Shown here: in pieces, positions 44,899 to 53,614 of the stretch
How the letters are laid out: every line of letters begins with the position of its first letter
Numbering within the stretch: position 1 is the stretch's first letter
Assembly: GCA_030428945.1 (NCBI GenBank)
Contig: JAUIEC010000017.1
Span: forward strand, 1-64,000
Length of the DNA stretch: 64,000 nt
Source of the DNA: Phycisphaerae bacterium
GTDB lineage: Bacteria > Planctomycetota > Phycisphaerae > UBA1845 > Fen-1342
Direction: 5' to 3'
Made by a program: the position numbers and the translations under genes
Notes under the pieces: generated by a model
What the model saw: only the letters and a program-made list of their open reading frames with translations
Told to the model about the DNA's origin: nothing
The model's database searches: none

Positions 44899-45321
44899 GT
44901 GGCCAAGCGTCAGACCGCGACCAAGCGTGAGATCACATGCACGCACTGCGAGCATGTCAGCGAAGTGTCTGCGCGGGCCATGTCGGCCGCCTGCCCGAAA
45001 TGCAACAAGCGCCTCGACCTCGAGGACCACAAGATCCAGCGCTACCACGCCGTGCGTGAACTGGTCACCTGCGGCGCGGTCGTGATCGAAAAGAAGGGAC
45101 ACGTCCCGGCCCCCATCCGGGCCGAATCCCTGCAGGTGCTCGGCAAGGTCAACGGCGACGTCCGCGTCCTCCGCAGCGTCCACATCGGCAAGACCGGTTC
45201 GATCACCGGCGACATCGTCGCCCCCATCCTGACCGTCGACGACGGCGGACTCGTCGACGGCTACCTCGAAATCGGCCCACGAAAAAAGAACAAGACAGAC
45301 GAGAGCCACGCAGGCAGGTAA
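44899..45321 (+). CDS. Bactofilin-like protein with N-terminal zinc-ribbon
   Basis: A 140-residue protein. Residues 14-35 carry CTHCEHVSEVSARAMSAACP followed by KC, a CxxC-CxxC zinc-ribbon. The rest is a short bactofilin-type beta-helix (VTCGAVVIEKKGHVPAPIRA, LQVLGKVNGDVRVLRSVHIG, GSITGDIVAPILTVDDGG). The start is GTG at 44899; no strong ribosome site is visible, consistent with translation following the first bactofilin 18 bp upstream. A zinc-ribbon fused to a bactofilin could link the filament to a partner protein or nucleic acid; that is inference. Confidence 0.8.
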   Translation: MAKRQTATKREITCTHCEHVSEVSARAMSAACPKCNKRLDLEDHKIQRYHAVRELVTCGAVVIEKKGHVPAPIRAESLQVLGKVNGDVRVLRSVHIGKTGSITGDIVAPILTVDDGGLVDGYLEIGPRKKNKTDESHAGR

Positions 45322-45351
45322 GCAACGAGCAGGTCAGCCCCATCACCCTCT

Positions 45352-45388
45352 GCCCTGTTCCCTGTTCCCTGTTCCCTGTTCCCTTCCC
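45352..45388. repeat. Heptamer array TGTTCCC
   Basis: Five TGTTCCC-type units between the convergent bactofilin and esterase genes, ending at the esterase stop codon. Confidence 0.8.
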
Positions 45389-45392
45389 CCCC

Positions 45393-47348
45393 CTACCAGT
45401 CATCCGTGCGGAACGGGGACGCCGGCAGGCCCGCGGCGTTGAACAGGTTCGGACAGGCCGTGTTGCTCCAGCCGAAGCGGACCGCCACCGGCGCGGGCAC
45501 GTCGGGACTCTGAACCAGGACCGTCTCGCCGTCGATCGCCGCGCGGGCCGGCACGAACCGCCGATCCGACCCGGCAATCTCGAAATCGGTCAGGTCCCCG
45601 CCCCGGGCCCGCAGTCCGCCACCCGTCTCGGTGAAGCGAATCCGGACGCGGGCGCCCTCGACCTCGCTGCCGGCATAGAGCGGGCCGCTGCGCACGACGT
45701 CCTCGCGCCCGTACACGTCGACCAGCGCCCAGCGGGCCAGGCGCTCGCCGACGCTGCGCTTGTCGCGCGGATGAATGTCATCCGGTTCGGCGATGTCGGT
45801 CGTCACGATCATGCCCGTGTTCGGCACCGCCAGCGTCATCAACTGCGCCTCGCGCACCAGCGGAGCGCCATCGGCCACGCCGTACGCGAACGGCGCGATC
45901 TGCACGTAGTAGAACGGAAAATCACCCTGCCCCCAGCGGGCCCGCCAGTCGCGGATCATCCCCGGGAACAGCCGCCGATAGGCCCGCCCCACGCGATGGT
46001 TCGACTCGCCCTGGTACCAGATCGCCCCCCGGATCCGATACGGCCGCAGCGGGTGGATCATCGCGTTGTACAGGGCGCTCGGCGCGTTCGCGTGCACCAG
46101 CCTGGCCGCAGGCGGGTCCAGGCGCGTCTCGATCCACCAGCGCCACGTCCCCGTCAGCGAGATCGCATCCCCGCCACCGTCCGCCGGACGCAGCAGCATC
46201 CGCTCGGCCGGCCCGATCAGACCGCCGTCGCCGCCAATGTCCAGCACCCGCACCGCCAGCACGACCTGCCCGGGCGCGACGCGATCGGCCGGAATCGTGT
46301 AGCGACGCGGCACACGCCAGTGCCCCGGCGTCTCCGCGCCGATGCCGCCCACCTCATGACCGTCCAGCCAGGTGCGATCCTCATCGTCGATCGCGCCCAG
46401 TTCCAGCACCAGTTCCCGCCCCGCCCAGGCCGCCGGAATCGTCACCGCGCGACGGAACCACGCCACGCCATCAAGCTCCGGAAAACCGGCCGACTCCCAG
46501 GTGGCCGGCAGTTCGATCGTCTTCCACTCGCTGTCATCGAACGCGGACTGCGCCCGGTCCGGCGCCACCGGCCGCACCCGCAGTTCCTCGATCCGTTTCT
46601 GCCGCGTGGCCCGCTGCGCGCGCTCGGCCGCCTCGCGTTCGGGCGTGCGGTCCAGGTACTCGACCGCGAGTTCCTCTTCGTAGCCGCCCAGGTCGCGGAG
46701 CGCGTCACGGTGCGTCCAGGCCTCGGCCCGCGTGCCACCCCACGAGGCGTGCAGCATGCCGACCGGCACACCCCGTTCGCGGCGCAGCGCGGCCGCGTAG
46801 AAGTACCCGGCGGCACTGAAGCCCTCGATCGACTCGGGATTGGTCGGCTGCCAGCTTCCCGCGCAGTCGACGCGCGGTTCGGTGGCGACAGCCCGCCTTA
46901 CGGTAAAGAAGCGGAGCGCGTCGTCGTCGGCCGCGGCGATGACCTCGTCCGCGTCCGGCACGCCCTTGAACGTCCGCAGCCCCATCTGCATGTTGGACTG
47001 CCCGGAGCAGATCCAGACCTCGCCGACCAGCACGTCCCGAATGCGATGCGTCTGGCCACCGGCGGAAACACTCACCTCGTACGGTCCGCCCGCCGCGGGG
47101 GTCTCGATCTCGAGGGTCCAGGTGCCGTCGGCGGCGACCCGCGTCTCGGCCGGCTCGGCCTGCCAGCTTGCGCGGACCTCGACCGTCGCCCCGGCGTCAG
47201 CCCAGCCCCACAGCCTTGCCGGACGGTCCTGCTGAAGCACCATGCCGTCCGAGAGGATCGCCGGCAATCGCAGGTCGCCGCGGGCCGGCGTCGGCAGCAG
47301 GCTCAACAATAAGAAGGGAAGGAGAACGAGAGGCTGCGCGACAGGCAT
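45393..47348 (-). CDS. Sialate O-acetylesterase family protein
   Basis: A 651-residue exported enzyme of the SASA/SGNH family. Signal peptide about residues 1-24. An N-terminal Ig-like strand region (LPAILSDGMVLQQDRPARLWGWA) leads to the catalytic block with GQSNM (S118) and HASWGGTRAEAW. The DDIHPRDK motif near residue 525 gives the Asp/His pair. A jelly-roll insertion (about 265-400) splits the hydrolase domain, as in longer family members. It should remove O-acetyl groups from sialic acids or related acetylated glycans. No dockerin-like or PEP-CTERM tag is present. AAGGTGG precedes the ATG. Confidence 0.85.
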   Translation of the reverse strand: MPVAQPLVLLPFLLLSLLPTPARGDLRLPAILSDGMVLQQDRPARLWGWADAGATVEVRASWQAEPAETRVAADGTWTLEIETPAAGGPYEVSVSAGGQTHRIRDVLVGEVWICSGQSNMQMGLRTFKGVPDADEVIAAADDDALRFFTVRRAVATEPRVDCAGSWQPTNPESIEGFSAAGYFYAAALRRERGVPVGMLHASWGGTRAEAWTHRDALRDLGGYEEELAVEYLDRTPEREAAERAQRATRQKRIEELRVRPVAPDRAQSAFDDSEWKTIELPATWESAGFPELDGVAWFRRAVTIPAAWAGRELVLELGAIDDEDRTWLDGHEVGGIGAETPGHWRVPRRYTIPADRVAPGQVVLAVRVLDIGGDGGLIGPAERMLLRPADGGGDAISLTGTWRWWIETRLDPPAARLVHANAPSALYNAMIHPLRPYRIRGAIWYQGESNHRVGRAYRRLFPGMIRDWRARWGQGDFPFYYVQIAPFAYGVADGAPLVREAQLMTLAVPNTGMIVTTDIAEPDDIHPRDKRSVGERLARWALVDVYGREDVVRSGPLYAGSEVEGARVRIRFTETGGGLRARGGDLTDFEIAGSDRRFVPARAAIDGETVLVQSPDVPAPVAVRFGWSNTACPNLFNAAGLPASPFRTDDW

Positions 47349-47569
47349 CGGAAACCACCTTTCGGAAACCAGGCCCGGTCTTGCGCCGCACGGCGGCGTT
47401 TATGGGGCCGAACCGATGTACGACGTCAGGCAGTGTAACGGCAAGGCGGGACGGTTGGATTTCGGAAAGGTCGACTTGCGGGCAGGCGCAGAACTTACAA
47501 GGATTCAAATGTCGGTGTACGCACGGGGACGCGACATCTTCGGTCTGAAAGGGGATCGGAGGTGAGCAA

Positions 47570-47854
47570 ATGAACACGGGCATCGACACAACAACGGCCG
47601 TGGCAGGCGTGCCGCAACAGGCCAACGCACGGGCACCCGACCGCGAAGCGCGGCGGGCGATCGAGCCGTCCGAAAACGCGTCGCTGCGGACCGATGACCG
47701 GCCGCGGGAGGACGGAGCGCCGATCCTGCAACTGGTCCGCAAGTCGGCCGAAAGCTTCTCGCGCCTGCTCGGCGCGTTGAAGGATCCGGCCGCGGCCGCC
47801 GCCCTGTCCGGCTATTCCGGCTCGGTCGGGCGCGAGGTCGACACCTACGCCTGA
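47570..47854 (+). CDS. Small hypothetical protein
   Basis: A 94-residue protein with no recognised family. A strong GGAGGTGA seven bases before the ATG and gene-like codon use support it. The N-terminal two thirds are polar, charged and probably disordered; residues 54-85 (LVRKSAESFSRLLGALKDPA) could form one or two helices. No signal peptide or membrane segment. It is divergent from the esterase gene and convergent with rpsT, ending eight bases before the rpsT stop. Function unknown. Confidence 0.65.
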   Translation: MNTGIDTTTAVAGVPQQANARAPDREARRAIEPSENASLRTDDRPREDGAPILQLVRKSAESFSRLLGALKDPAAAAALSGYSGSVGREVDTYA

Positions 47855-47862
47855 AAGGCCGG

Positions 47863-48138
47863 CTACTTGCCGGTTGCTTTCAGGGCGTTGATGCGGCGGG
47901 TCAGGCGGCTCTTGAGCCGGGCAGCCATGTTGCGGTGAATCAGCCCGCGATCGGCCTCCCGGTCCAGGAGCTTGACCGCGTCGCTCATCGAGGCCTCGGC
48001 CTTGGCGGCGTCGTGGTGGATGATCGCGTCGCGGACCTTGCGGAGTTGCGTCCGCAGGGTGCTGCGCCGGCTGCGGTTCAGCGCCCGGCGGGTGACGTTC
48101 TGTCGAATCCGCTTCTTGGCGGACAGCGAGTGAGCCAT
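47863..48138 (-). CDS. rpsT: 30S ribosomal protein S20
   Basis: A 91-residue, strongly basic protein with the S20 signature: N-terminal MAHSLSAKKRIRQNVTRR, a helical middle, and the conserved LIHRNMAARLKSRLTRRIN near the C-terminus. S20 binds the 5' domain and helix 44 of 16S rRNA in early 30S assembly. Length is normal for the family. GAGGAA precedes the ATG. It follows a TPR-protein gene by 29 bp on the same strand and may be co-transcribed with it. Confidence 0.95.
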   Translation of the reverse strand: MAHSLSAKKRIRQNVTRRALNRSRRSTLRTQLRKVRDAIIHHDAAKAEASMSDAVKLLDREADRGLIHRNMAARLKSRLTRRINALKATGK

Positions 48139-48167
48139 ATCAGGTTCCTCGTTCCCTTCTGTTTCCC

Positions 48168-49631
48168 TTACGTAGACTGCTTCAGTTCATCGAGACGCTT
48201 GCGGGCGTCACCGTTGGCGTAGTTGTAGTCAATCCGCAACAGCTTGCCGAACGACGTCTTCGCGCCGCTGACATCCCCGGCTTCCGTCTGGGCAATGCCC
48301 AGGCTGTACAGCAGGCTGCAGGCCGTATCGTCCTCGCGCTCGTACTCTTCCAGCGCTTCGGCCAGCACCTCCGCGGCCTGCGCGGGGTTGCCGGTCTTGT
48401 GAAAGGACTGCCCGATCAGCAACTGGCAGCGAATCCGGGCCCGCGGATCGTTCTGCGCCGCCTGCAGGATCGGAATCGCCTCGTCGTACTGCTTGCTGCG
48501 GAACAGCGCCTCGCCGTACTTGGCCTTGATCCGCAGGTCGGTCGGATACTTGGCAACCCGCTCGGCAAAGATCCCGAGCTGGGCCTGCAGCTCCTCCATC
48601 TGCGCCAGGCGAACCTGCTGCCGGTCCTCGTCCGAACCCGACTCCTTCGCCTTGATCCGCAGCCGCGACGTCCGCCGCGCCAACTGCCGCAGACGAACAT
48701 CGTCCGCCTTCAGCTTGAAGTTGTAGTTCTTCAGGTTCGCGGCCACTTCTTCGAGAACCCGGATCGCCTCGTTCTCGGCCTTGGACTTCTCGGTCTTGAT
48801 CAGCGTGTCGACGTACGCGTTGATGTGCTTCGGAACCGTCGGGTTCTCTTCGAACTCGGTCTTCAGCCGCAGCAGCAGGTCGGCCTGCCCGGCCTCGCCC
48901 TGCTTCAGCCGCTCGGCATCGTGCAGCACCCGCTGCTTGTCGGCGTCCTGCAGCGAATCGCGGAAGTCGCCCGAACCGCTGTACTTGCCCTTCGCGATCG
49001 TCAGCTTGCCCGAGATCTCACGCTGCAGATCCTTCAACGACATCTCGGACGGGTTGCGGGCCACCAGGAAGTCCAGCGACTGGGCCGCGAACTCCAGGAA
49101 ACTGACCGCGTAAGCAGGCTCTTCGAAACTCTCGGCCATCTGTCCGGCCGCGACCAACGTCTCGCGATAGGCCTTGAAGCGGGCGGCGTTGGTCTTCTTT
49201 TCGCGCTTGAGCGACTCCAGGGCCCGCTCGGCCGCCCAGCGGATCAGGTCCAGGTAGCCCCCCCGGGCGGCGTTCTTCAGCACGGCGTCGACATAGGTCG
49301 CGCTGGTCGGGTCCTTGGCCAGCAGCGCCAGGGAGTTCAGGGTGGCCTGCTTGACGTCCTTGCCGGTGGTCGACTTCTTCATCGACTCCATCATGCCCGG
49401 CTTCTTGCCGCCGGCCTGCTGCCGCTGAATCGCCAGCGACCAGAGCGGCAGGATGCCCTCGTCGATCGCGTCCATCCAGAATCCGAGACCGCTGGTGTAG
49501 CTCTCGATGGCGTAGTCGTAGTTCCGCTGCTCCCGCAGGGTCTCAGCCTTCTTGAACCACTGCCGGGCCCGAGACTTGTCCTTTTCGGAGTACTCGGGTC
49601 GCACCATGCCTTCGGACGCTTCGTTTGCCAT
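48168..49631 (-). CDS. TPR-repeat protein, cytoplasmic
   Basis: A 487-residue protein with no signal peptide. The N-terminal helix pair RQWFKKAETLREQRNYDYAI and the C-terminal third (ALFRSKQYDEAIPILQAAQN; NPAQAAEVLAEALEEYE; GDVSGAKTSFGKLL) are TPR units. The middle (about 200-340) is highly charged and probably a long helix or coiled coil. Proteins of this design act as scaffolds; I know no specific function. I chose the ATG at 49631 (AGGGA upstream) over the in-frame start at 49700. It lies between the DUF2752 gene and rpsT in a same-strand run. Confidence 0.75.
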   Translation of the reverse strand: MANEASEGMVRPEYSEKDKSRARQWFKKAETLREQRNYDYAIESYTSGLGFWMDAIDEGILPLWSLAIQRQQAGGKKPGMMESMKKSTTGKDVKQATLNSLALLAKDPTSATYVDAVLKNAARGGYLDLIRWAAERALESLKREKKTNAARFKAYRETLVAAGQMAESFEEPAYAVSFLEFAAQSLDFLVARNPSEMSLKDLQREISGKLTIAKGKYSGSGDFRDSLQDADKQRVLHDAERLKQGEAGQADLLLRLKTEFEENPTVPKHINAYVDTLIKTEKSKAENEAIRVLEEVAANLKNYNFKLKADDVRLRQLARRTSRLRIKAKESGSDEDRQQVRLAQMEELQAQLGIFAERVAKYPTDLRIKAKYGEALFRSKQYDEAIPILQAAQNDPRARIRCQLLIGQSFHKTGNPAQAAEVLAEALEEYEREDDTACSLLYSLGIAQTEAGDVSGAKTSFGKLLRIDYNYANGDARKRLDELKQST

Positions 49632-49721
49632 GAATCCCTGACTCACCCTGATGTCGTGCGCCGTCACCGTCGGCGCGGATTGCGACAGATCCGTAAGCAT
49701 ACGCCAGAATCGGGCGGGCTG

Positions 49722-50291
49722 TCAAAACCCGGAGGACCCGGGACGGTACGGCAGGCTGCCGGTCGCCAGACCGTAGAACAGCTTGAACGCCCAGCCCCCC
49801 ACCAGCAGGATAAGCATCGCCAGGCACAGACGATATGGCGTCAGCACCGGGATCTGAACCGCCGGCAGCCGACCGGCCCACAGGCACCACGCCGCCAGCG
49901 GAACCAGCCCCACCGTCACCAGCGCCAGGATCAGCCCCGTCGGCTGCGCCAGGAACGCCTGGCCAAGCTGCCCCCGCACCGTGTGCGAGAACGCCGTCGT
50001 CATCCCGCAGGTCGGGCACGGAAAGCCGGTCTGAACCATCATCCCGCACGGACCCAGACCCGGTATCTGACGGTGCGACCCCAGCCGGTTCCCCGCCCGG
50101 TCCGACGCCGGGACCACGTACGCCGCCACCGCCAGCAACGCCACGCTCCCCAGCAGCAGGACCCCCGCCCACGCGCGGACCCGGCCGGGGCTGGTGCGAA
50201 CGGCACCCAGATCCCAGGCGGTCGGTCCCTCGAACGCCGCCGCGGACCGCTCCTCGGCCTCGGCGCCGCCGGCTTGCTCAACGTCGGGCAT
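49722..50291 (-). CDS. DUF2752 membrane protein
   Basis: A 189-residue protein with three likely membrane segments (about 43-60, 113-138, 153-172). The CPTCGMT motif (residues 92-98) in a GF-CPxCGMT context is diagnostic for DUF2752, a small membrane family of unknown function. The first 35 residues are Glu/Ala-rich. GGGAGAG precedes the ATG. It follows the ACT-domain gene by 33 bp. The paired cysteines suggest a metal or redox site, but this is not established for the family. Confidence 0.8.
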   Translation of the reverse strand: MPDVEQAGGAEAEERSAAAFEGPTAWDLGAVRTSPGRVRAWAGVLLLGSVALLAVAAYVVPASDRAGNRLGSHRQIPGLGPCGMMVQTGFPCPTCGMTTAFSHTVRGQLGQAFLAQPTGLILALVTVGLVPLAAWCLWAGRLPAVQIPVLTPYRLCLAMLILLVGGWAFKLFYGLATGSLPYRPGSSGF

Positions 50292-50324
50292 GGTCTCTCC
50301 CGGCCCCGGGGCGGGTCGGCCCGC

Positions 50325-50789
50325 TCAGCGGCGGCTGACGCGCTTCCCGGTCCGCGGCTTCTTGGCGGTCACCCGCTTGGGCTTGCGTTCGCTCAGAACC
50401 TGGACGGCCTTCTGGGCATTGCCGACCTTGAACACGCCGGTGGTCTTGCCACCACGCGCGCCGGTCGTGCAGTAGGCATAGTTGACTTCGATCCGGGCGT
50501 CGGCCAGGCGCTCGACGACGTCGGCCAGGGCCCCGGGACGGTTCGGAAGCGTAGCACACAGAACGGGCGACTCGGTCAGGGTCAGGTCGAGTCCTTCGAC
50601 CGCTTCACGGACCCGTTCCGGTTTGTCGGCCACCACGCGCAACACGCCGTGGTCGGTGGAGTCCATCATGCTCATGGCGATGATGTTGGTGTTGGTCAGG
50701 GCGTGTACCACCCGGGACAGGACCCCCGGCTTGTTGACGAGGAAGACCGAAAACTGGGTCTCGGTTCGCAATCCGTTCGTACCGTGCAT
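50325..50789 (-). CDS. Tandem ACT-domain protein
   Basis: A 154-residue protein of two ACT domains (about residues 10-75 and 78-140) and a basic tail (KPKRVTAKKPRTGKRVSRR). ACT landmarks are VFLVNKPGVLSRVVHALTN and ATLPNRPGALADVVERLADA. ACT domains bind amino acids as allosteric ligands. The layout resembles stand-alone ACT-ACT regulators near amino-acid or glycine-cleavage genes, but no target enzyme is adjacent. GGAGGTC precedes the ATG. Divergent from rnr across 145 bp. The Lys/Arg tail might bind nucleic acid (inference). Confidence 0.8.
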   Translation of the reverse strand: MHGTNGLRTETQFSVFLVNKPGVLSRVVHALTNTNIIAMSMMDSTDHGVLRVVADKPERVREAVEGLDLTLTESPVLCATLPNRPGALADVVERLADARIEVNYAYCTTGARGGKTTGVFKVGNAQKAVQVLSERKPKRVTAKKPRTGKRVSRR

Positions 50790-50934
50790 GGATCGACCTC
50801 CGGCAGATGTGGTGAGAGCCCGGCTCTGGCCCCAGGAACTCCGGGTGGTGTGCGACTGCCGACAGGCCTATGATCTGTCGGTCTCGGCGGAGCCGATGAC
50901 AATGGACTCCTTCGACATGCTGACGAAAGACTGA

Positions 50935-53253
50935 ATGCCATCTTCGCCCGTTACAACTCCCGCCGGCTGGCGCCAGGCCATCCTCGAGTATATCGCTGCC
51001 CACCCCGACAAACCACAGAAAGCCCGCGGACTCGCCCGGGCGCTGGCCATCGAAACCGGGGACTACCCCGACTTCCGGGCCCTCGTGCGGGAAATGCTGA
51101 ACGAGAACGTCCTGGTCCTCGGCCGGGCCCGGACGCTGCGACTCCCCACCGCCGAAAAGGCTTCCGGCAAGGACGGTACGCTGACCTTTACCGGGATCTT
51201 CCGGGCGCACCGCCGCGGCTTCGGGTTCATCGAAGTCTCCGATGGTGACGACGTCTACGTCCCCCGCCTCCGCACGCATGACGCACTCGACGGAGACGTC
51301 GTCGAGGCCCGCCTGATTCGCGGACGAAGGGCCGGCGACGAGGCCCGCGCCGAAGTCATCAGAATCGTCTCGCGGGCCGAAACCAACTGGGTCGGACCGC
51401 TCGAAAAACGCCGCGAAGGCTGGATCGTCGAACCCATCGGCCGCCGCCCCGCCCCGCTCGTCCTGATCGAGGATCCGACCGCCAAGAGCGCCCGTCCCGG
51501 CGACCTGGTCGTCGTCGAACCGATCGAGCAGAAACTCAACCCGCGGCTCGTCCGCGGCGTCATCGTCGAACGACTCGGGGCCCCGAACCTGGCCGAAACC
51601 AAGGTCCGCGCCGTCGCCGCCCGCTACGGACTGCCCGAAGCCTTCGAACCCGAAGTGCTGTCGGAAGCCCGGGCCGTCATCGCCAACTTCGACCCCGACA
51701 ACGCCCCCGACCGCAAGGACCTTCGCGACCTGCTGACGATCACGATCGACCCGGTCGACGCACGCGACTTCGACGACGCCATCAGCATCCACGCCACCCG
51801 CGACGGCTGGGAACTCGGCGTCCACATCGCCGACGTGGCCGCCTTCGTCACCCCGGGCTCGGAACTCGATGCCGAGGCCCGTCGCCGCGGAAACAGCACC
51901 TACTTCCCCGGCTACGTCGTCCCGATGCTGCCGGAGGTGCTCTCCAACGGCATCTGCAGCCTGCAGCCCAACCAGCCCCGCTTCTGCAAGAGCATCTTCA
52001 TCGACTACGACCGCCGTGGCCGGGCCCGCGGCGCGCGGTTCGACAACGCCGTGATCGAGTCGAGCGCCCGCCTGACCTACGAACAGGCCAGCGCCGTCCT
52101 CGACGGCCAGTCCGACCCGACCCTGACCGACGAGGTCGTCGAACTGCTCCGGCAGGCCGAGAAACTCGCCCGCGCGATCCGCAAGCGGCGCGTCCGGGAA
52201 GGCATGATTTCGCTGAACCTGCCGGAAGTCGACATCGTGCGCGACGAGCACGGTGAGGTCTGCGGCGCCGTACCGGCCGACACCAGCTTCTCCCATACGC
52301 TGATCGAGATGTTCATGGTCGAGGCGAACGAGGCGGTCTGCCGCATGTTCGCCGCGATCGGCGTCCCGCACCTGCGACGGACGCACGACGACCCCGACCC
52401 CGAGGCGGTCGTCCGGCTCGGCCACCAGCTTGTGCCGCTCGGCATCCCCGTCCCGACCGAACTGAACCAGCACTCGATGCAGGATCTGCTGGCCAGCGTG
52501 AAGGGCAAGCCGGCCGAGCACGCGGTCAACTTCGTGCTGCTGCGCTGCCTGGCCCAGGCGACCTACAGCCCCGGCATGATCGGGCACTTCGCCCTGGCCA
52601 GCCGCGATTACTGCCACTTCACGTCGCCGATCCGCCGGTATCCCGACCTGATCGTGCACCGCCTGCTGGATGAACTCCGCACCGGCGACAACGTCAACCG
52701 GTTCGAAGCCAACGAGGCGATCCCGGACACGGAAACGCTGCAGCAGATCGGCCGTGAGTGCAGCGCCAGCGAGCGACTCTCGCAGCAGGCCGAACGCGAC
52801 GCCCGGCAGTGGCTGCTGCTGGACTTCCTCCAGCGGTTCCTCGGCGACACGTTCGACGGGCTGATCACCGGGGTCTCGAGCATCGGAGCCTTCGTCCAGA
52901 TCCAGCCCTACCTGGCCGAGGGACTGGTCCGCGTCGAGGACTTCGGCCCCGACCACTGGGACCACAACGAGGAGAGCAGCACCTTCGTCGGACGCAACTC
53001 GCGGCAGTTGATCTGTTTCGGGCAACCGGTCCGCGTCCAGATCGCCTCGATCGACCCCTTCGCCCAGGAAATGAACCTCGTCCCGGCCGAAGACGCCCCC
53101 TTCGGCCGCCCGCTCCGCACGACGGACACCAGTTCCGCCCGCCGAACCGCATCCAGCCGAAAGTCCACGAAGAAGAAAAGCGCGAAGAAAAGCGCAAAGA
53201 CCTCCCGCAAAAAGACCAGCACCCGCAAGGCAAGCCGCAAAAAACGCCGCTAG
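50935..53253 (+). CDS. rnr: Ribonuclease R
   Basis: A 772-residue 3'-5' exoribonuclease. An N-terminal winged-helix and OB/cold-shock region (about 10-250; LTFTGIFRAHRRGFGFIEV) precedes the RNB catalytic domain with DPVDARDFDD at 272-281, whose aspartates bind Mg, and HIADVAAFVTPGSELD shortly after. An S1 domain starts near 637 (FDGLITGVSSIGAFVQIQPY). The tail (about 735-772) is Lys/Ser/Arg-rich, as in other RNase R enzymes that degrade structured RNA. The ribosome site before the ATG is weak. The last codons belong to a 12-bp tandem repeat that continues past the stop. Confidence 0.95.
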   Translation: MPSSPVTTPAGWRQAILEYIAAHPDKPQKARGLARALAIETGDYPDFRALVREMLNENVLVLGRARTLRLPTAEKASGKDGTLTFTGIFRAHRRGFGFIEVSDGDDVYVPRLRTHDALDGDVVEARLIRGRRAGDEARAEVIRIVSRAETNWVGPLEKRREGWIVEPIGRRPAPLVLIEDPTAKSARPGDLVVVEPIEQKLNPRLVRGVIVERLGAPNLAETKVRAVAARYGLPEAFEPEVLSEARAVIANFDPDNAPDRKDLRDLLTITIDPVDARDFDDAISIHATRDGWELGVHIADVAAFVTPGSELDAEARRRGNSTYFPGYVVPMLPEVLSNGICSLQPNQPRFCKSIFIDYDRRGRARGARFDNAVIESSARLTYEQASAVLDGQSDPTLTDEVVELLRQAEKLARAIRKRRVREGMISLNLPEVDIVRDEHGEVCGAVPADTSFSHTLIEMFMVEANEAVCRMFAAIGVPHLRRTHDDPDPEAVVRLGHQLVPLGIPVPTELNQHSMQDLLASVKGKPAEHAVNFVLLRCLAQATYSPGMIGHFALASRDYCHFTSPIRRYPDLIVHRLLDELRTGDNVNRFEANEAIPDTETLQQIGRECSASERLSQQAERDARQWLLLDFLQRFLGDTFDGLITGVSSIGAFVQIQPYLAEGLVRVEDFGPDHWDHNEESSTFVGRNSRQLICFGQPVRVQIASIDPFAQEMNLVPAEDAPFGRPLRTTDTSSARRTASSRKSTKKKSAKKSAKTSRKKTSTRKASRKKRR

Positions 53254-53302
53254 AAAAGCCGCTAGAAACGCCGCTCGAAAAGTCGCTAGAAACGCCGCTA
53301 GC
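53242..53302 (+). repeat. 12-bp tandem repeat across the rnr stop codon
   Basis: Units of AAACGCCGCTAG / AAAAGCCGCTAG / AAACGCCGCTCG / AAAAGTCGCTAG repeat about five times. The first unit encodes the last residues K-R-R and the TAG stop of rnr, so each unit repeats that same stop. Confidence 0.8.
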
Positions 53303-53324
53303 GTCACCCGGCTGTCGTCAGTGA

Positions 53325-53405
53325 CGTAGGGTGCGTCATCGACGCGGCAGACCACGATCCCATCCGACCCGGAAGACGCAGGCGTCGATGCCGCACCGCG
53401 CGGCA
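53325..53405 (+). repeat. Element A, copy 4
   Basis: Same ends as copy 1 (TAGGGTGCGTCATCGACGCGG family at left, GGCGTCGATGCCGCACCGCG family at right), plus orientation, with no element B attached. Confidence 0.85.
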
Positions 53406-53426
53406 ATCCCATCACCAGACCATCTT

Positions 53427-53464
53427 CTCTCGCTCCCTCGCTCCCTGGCTCCCTCGCTCCCTCC
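53427..53464. repeat. Octamer array CTCCCTCG/CTCCCTGG
   Basis: About five 8-bp units between element A copy 4 and the candidate small RNA. Confidence 0.75.
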
Positions 53465-53477
53465 TTGTTAGGGTGTC

Positions 53478-53520
53478 AACAAAAAAAGAGGGCACCAGGC
53501 GCCCAAGGGCAACCCGGTGC
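53478..53520 (-). terminator. Strong terminator of the candidate small RNA
   Basis: On the minus strand GCACCGGGTTGCCC pairs with GGGCGCCTGGTGC (with small bulges) and is followed by TCTTTTTTTG (53481-53490 complement). Confidence 0.7.
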
Positions 53521-53608
53521 TCTCCGGAGGGGAAAGAAGCCAAATTCAGGCCCGCCAGCAGCGGCGGGCAGGTGCCCTGCGAAGCAGGGCGCGTCACATT
53601 ATCAGAAC
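53478..53608 (-). ncRNA. Candidate small RNA downstream of mnmE
   Basis: A roughly 130-nt minus-strand transcript is predicted from a promoter (53615-53643) to a terminator (53478-53520). It would fold into hairpins GCCCTGC-TTC-GCAGGGC (53573-53589) and GCCCGCC/GGCGGGC (about 53550-53569), a single-stranded TTTCCCCTCC that could pair with Shine-Dalgarno sequences, and the terminator stem. Surrounding DNA (53590-53760) is visibly lower in GC than genes nearby. The only frame here (VTRPASQGTCPP onward) looks accidental. I recognise no known RNA family. Confidence 0.5.
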
Positions 53609-53614
53609 AACTTG

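Noticed and set aside
47242..47565. 107-codon plus-strand frame before the small hypothetical gene
   Set aside because: It overlaps the start of the esterase gene on the other strand, has no ribosome site and is not gene-like.
53412..53597. 61-codon minus-strand frame over the small RNA locus
   Set aside because: It runs from the RNA hairpins into the octamer repeat and has no ribosome site; probably accidental.
53471..53600. Plus-strand riboswitch (GGGCAACCC and GGTGC segments recall SAM-type or cobalamin-type cores)
   Set aside because: Core motifs do not line up and no plus-strand gene follows; the T-tract terminator and promoter point to a minus-strand RNA.
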